Made by a program: the position numbers and the translations under genes. Shown here one piece after another: positions 62,897 through 64,000 of a DNA stretch of 64,000 bases. The DNA lies in contig JAVCDF010000003.1 in the NCBI GenBank assembly GCA_030765725.1, forward strand, positions 120,001 to 184,000, written 5' to 3'. The notes under the pieces were generated by a model, which did no database searches, had not been told where the DNA came from, and saw nothing but the letters and a program-made list of their open reading frames with translations. Position 1 is the stretch's first letter, and each line of letters starts with the position of its first letter. The DNA comes from Candidatus Chlorobium antarcticum. Its GTDB lineage: Bacteria; Bacteroidota; Chlorobiia; Chlorobiales; Chlorobiaceae.

Positions 62897-64000
62897 TCAG
62901 GTGATGTGAAGGCCAATCTCTTTCTGGAAAGCCACCCCGTCAAGCCGTTTCAGGGAGCATTCCTCCTCGTTGAACTCATGGGAAATGGCGCCGTTGTACA
63001 TGCAGCCAATACGGGTGGAAAGGGTGATGACTTCTTCAAGTTCCGCCGACAGCAGAAGAATGGCGACGCCATGGCGGCGGGCGTCAATAATTTTGCGGTG
63101 TATGGTTTCAATGGCGCCTATATCCACACCCCGCGTTGGCTGAGCCAGTATCAGAAGCTTGAGGGCGGGGCGGGTCATTTCGCGAGCAACAACAACTTTC
63201 TGCTGGTTACCTCCTGAAAGGGAGCTGAGTGTCTGTTTCGCCGGGTTTTCGCATCGTATGTCATAGTCGGGTATGAGCTTGCCTGTGAGCTGAAGAAGTG
63301 CGTCGGTGCTGAATCCAGCGCTTTTATGGAGAGTTTTTTCCCGATGCCGTCCGAAAATGAGGTTTTCTGTGACGCTGAAAGAGGTGATAACAGCCTCGGT
63401 GTGACGGTTTTCGGGAACCGTACCAACCCCGCTGTCGATAATTTCGCGAGGGGAAAGCTCCAGCAGTGAGCGGCCTTCAAGCGTTATTGAACCGCTTAAG
63501 CCTTTCTGGCCCTGAAACATTCCTGCAAGTGCCTGCAGAAGTTCGCTCTGCCCATTGCCTTCAACGCCAGCGATGCCGTAAATCTCTCCTGCCTTTATGG
63601 AGAAAGAGAGGTCGCGGAGCTTTTGTGCTCCTCTCTGGTCTGACAGGCTCAGCTGTTCTACCTGCAGTAGCTCTTTGCCGGGAGTTTGCGGAGGGTTTTC
63701 AACCCGAATGAGTACTCTTCCTTCTACCATCAGTCCGGCCAGTTGCTTTTTTGTTGCTCCGGCGGTCGGTATGGTGCAGACAATTTCCCCCTTTCGCATG
63801 ACGCTTACGGTATCGGCAAAGGAGAGCACTTCGTCAAGTTTGTGGCTGATGAAAATAATGGTGTGGCCGTTTTTGGCGAGCGTGCGGAGCGTTGTGAAGA
63901 GGCTGACGCTCTCCTGCGGGGTGAGCACGGCGGTTGGTTCGTCAAGAATCATGATAGAGGCATTGCGCAGAAGCAGCTTCATGATTTCAACCCGCTGGGC
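62897..64000 (-). CDS. ABC transporter ATP-binding protein, double-domain (N-terminus cut by window edge)
   Basis: The reading frame is open to the right edge, 367 residues seen. The first residues QRVEIMKLLLRNASIMILDEPTAVLTPQE are the Walker B region of the first ATPase domain. The second domain has a degenerate P-loop GVEGNGQSELL, signature LSGGNQQKVVVARE and a later LILAQPTRGVDIGA. Two-domain ATPases of about 510 residues energise sugar and nucleoside (YufO/NupO) importers, so about 140 N-terminal residues lie outside. The inner ATG 63982 is not the true start. Confidence 0.9.
   Translation of the reverse strand, partial: AQRVEIMKLLLRNASIMILDEPTAVLTPQESVSLFTTLRTLAKNGHTIIFISHKLDEVLSFADTVSVMRKGEIVCTIPTAGATKKQLAGLMVEGRVLIRVENPPQTPGKELLQVEQLSLSDQRGAQKLRDLSFSIKAGEIYGIAGVEGNGQSELLQALAGMFQGQKGLSGSITLEGRSLLELSPREIIDSGVGTVPENRHTEAVITSFSVTENLIFGRHREKTLHKSAGFSTDALLQLTGKLIPDYDIRCENPAKQTLSSLSGGNQQKVVVAREMTRPALKLLILAQPTRGVDIGAIETIHRKIIDARRHGVAILLLSAELEEVITLSTRIGCMYNGAISHEFNEEECSLKRLDGVAFQKEIGLHIT

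Noticed and set aside
62179-62943. Minus-strand ORF of 254 codons
   Set aside because: A second frame over the ABC permease gene; Arg/Ser/His-rich nonsense, and the permease frame is clear.
1-64000. CRISPR arrays, tRNA or rRNA genes
   Set aside because: No regular spaced repeats and no tRNA T-loop (GGTTCGAATCC-like) or rRNA stretch was seen by eye.

Overview
The window is one continuous stretch of gene-dense bacterial chromosome. It holds about 60 protein genes on both strands, mostly with short gaps, and I found no rRNA, tRNA, insertion sequence, prophage or CRISPR array. Base composition looks even, a little over half G+C. The cell envelope is Gram-negative: there is an outer-membrane porin, lipoproteins, a DUF4292/LolA-like protein, a KdsC-like sugar-acid phosphatase and TatC. 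Class I (Fe-S) fumarase, a Na+-type biotin decarboxylase, Fe-SOD, PPK2 and the gene mix fit an anaerobe of the Chlorobi/Bacteroidetes side, most likely a green sulfur bacterium (Chlorobiaceae). This assignment is inference; no photosynthesis gene lies in the window.

Layout. 1-9.4 kb: release factor 3 (cut by the window edge), pyrophosphatase and a PPK2 polyphosphate kinase, a KdsC-like phosphatase with a short NeuB-like synthase, HtpG, a ferritin-like/VIT1 metal exporter, and an APH-like/P-loop kinase fusion. 9.5-15.5 kb: universal stress protein, class I fumarase, then oadG-oadA-oadB for a membrane biotin decarboxylase whose beta subunit carries an extra exported barrel domain; a 17-bp perfect stem terminator closes the block. 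15.5-25.6 kb: zinc-ribbon LRR protein, a GH65 phosphorylase with a GT4 glycosyltransferase, dnaE, trxA-trxB. 25.6-31.5 kb: TrmH with a tiny coupled ORF, the remnant of a PHP-domain gene, a metallophosphoesterase, phosphoglycolate phosphatase with a methyltransferase, and a PlsC/GNAT acyltransferase pair.

31.6-39.9 kb is a complete phosphate-uptake region: porin, two tandem PstS paralogs, PstC, PstA, PstB, PhoU and a second PhoU-like protein, with hairpin terminators after the porin, the first PstS, PhoU and the PhoU-like gene. 40-51.2 kb: a coupled DoxX-like/oxidase-like membrane pair, a pentapeptide protein, a GT2 glycosyltransferase, a 1217-residue FAD/Fe-S oxidoreductase, a Ca2+-type P-ATPase, a CnoX-like thioredoxin and a nucleotidase. 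51.3-64 kb: RlmI-type methyltransferase, lipoproteins, Fe-SOD, CoaE, an esterase coupled to TatC, a polyprenyl diphosphate synthase, a PASTA protein, a tiny membrane protein, DUF2934, a ClC channel and a nucleoside-type ABC transporter running off the right edge.

No single unambiguous new defence or mobile system is present. The most interesting points are the exported barrel fused to OadB, the PlsC/GNAT/half-flavodomain cassette, the DoxX/oxidase-like pair, and two short genes (37 and 57 residues) that look real.
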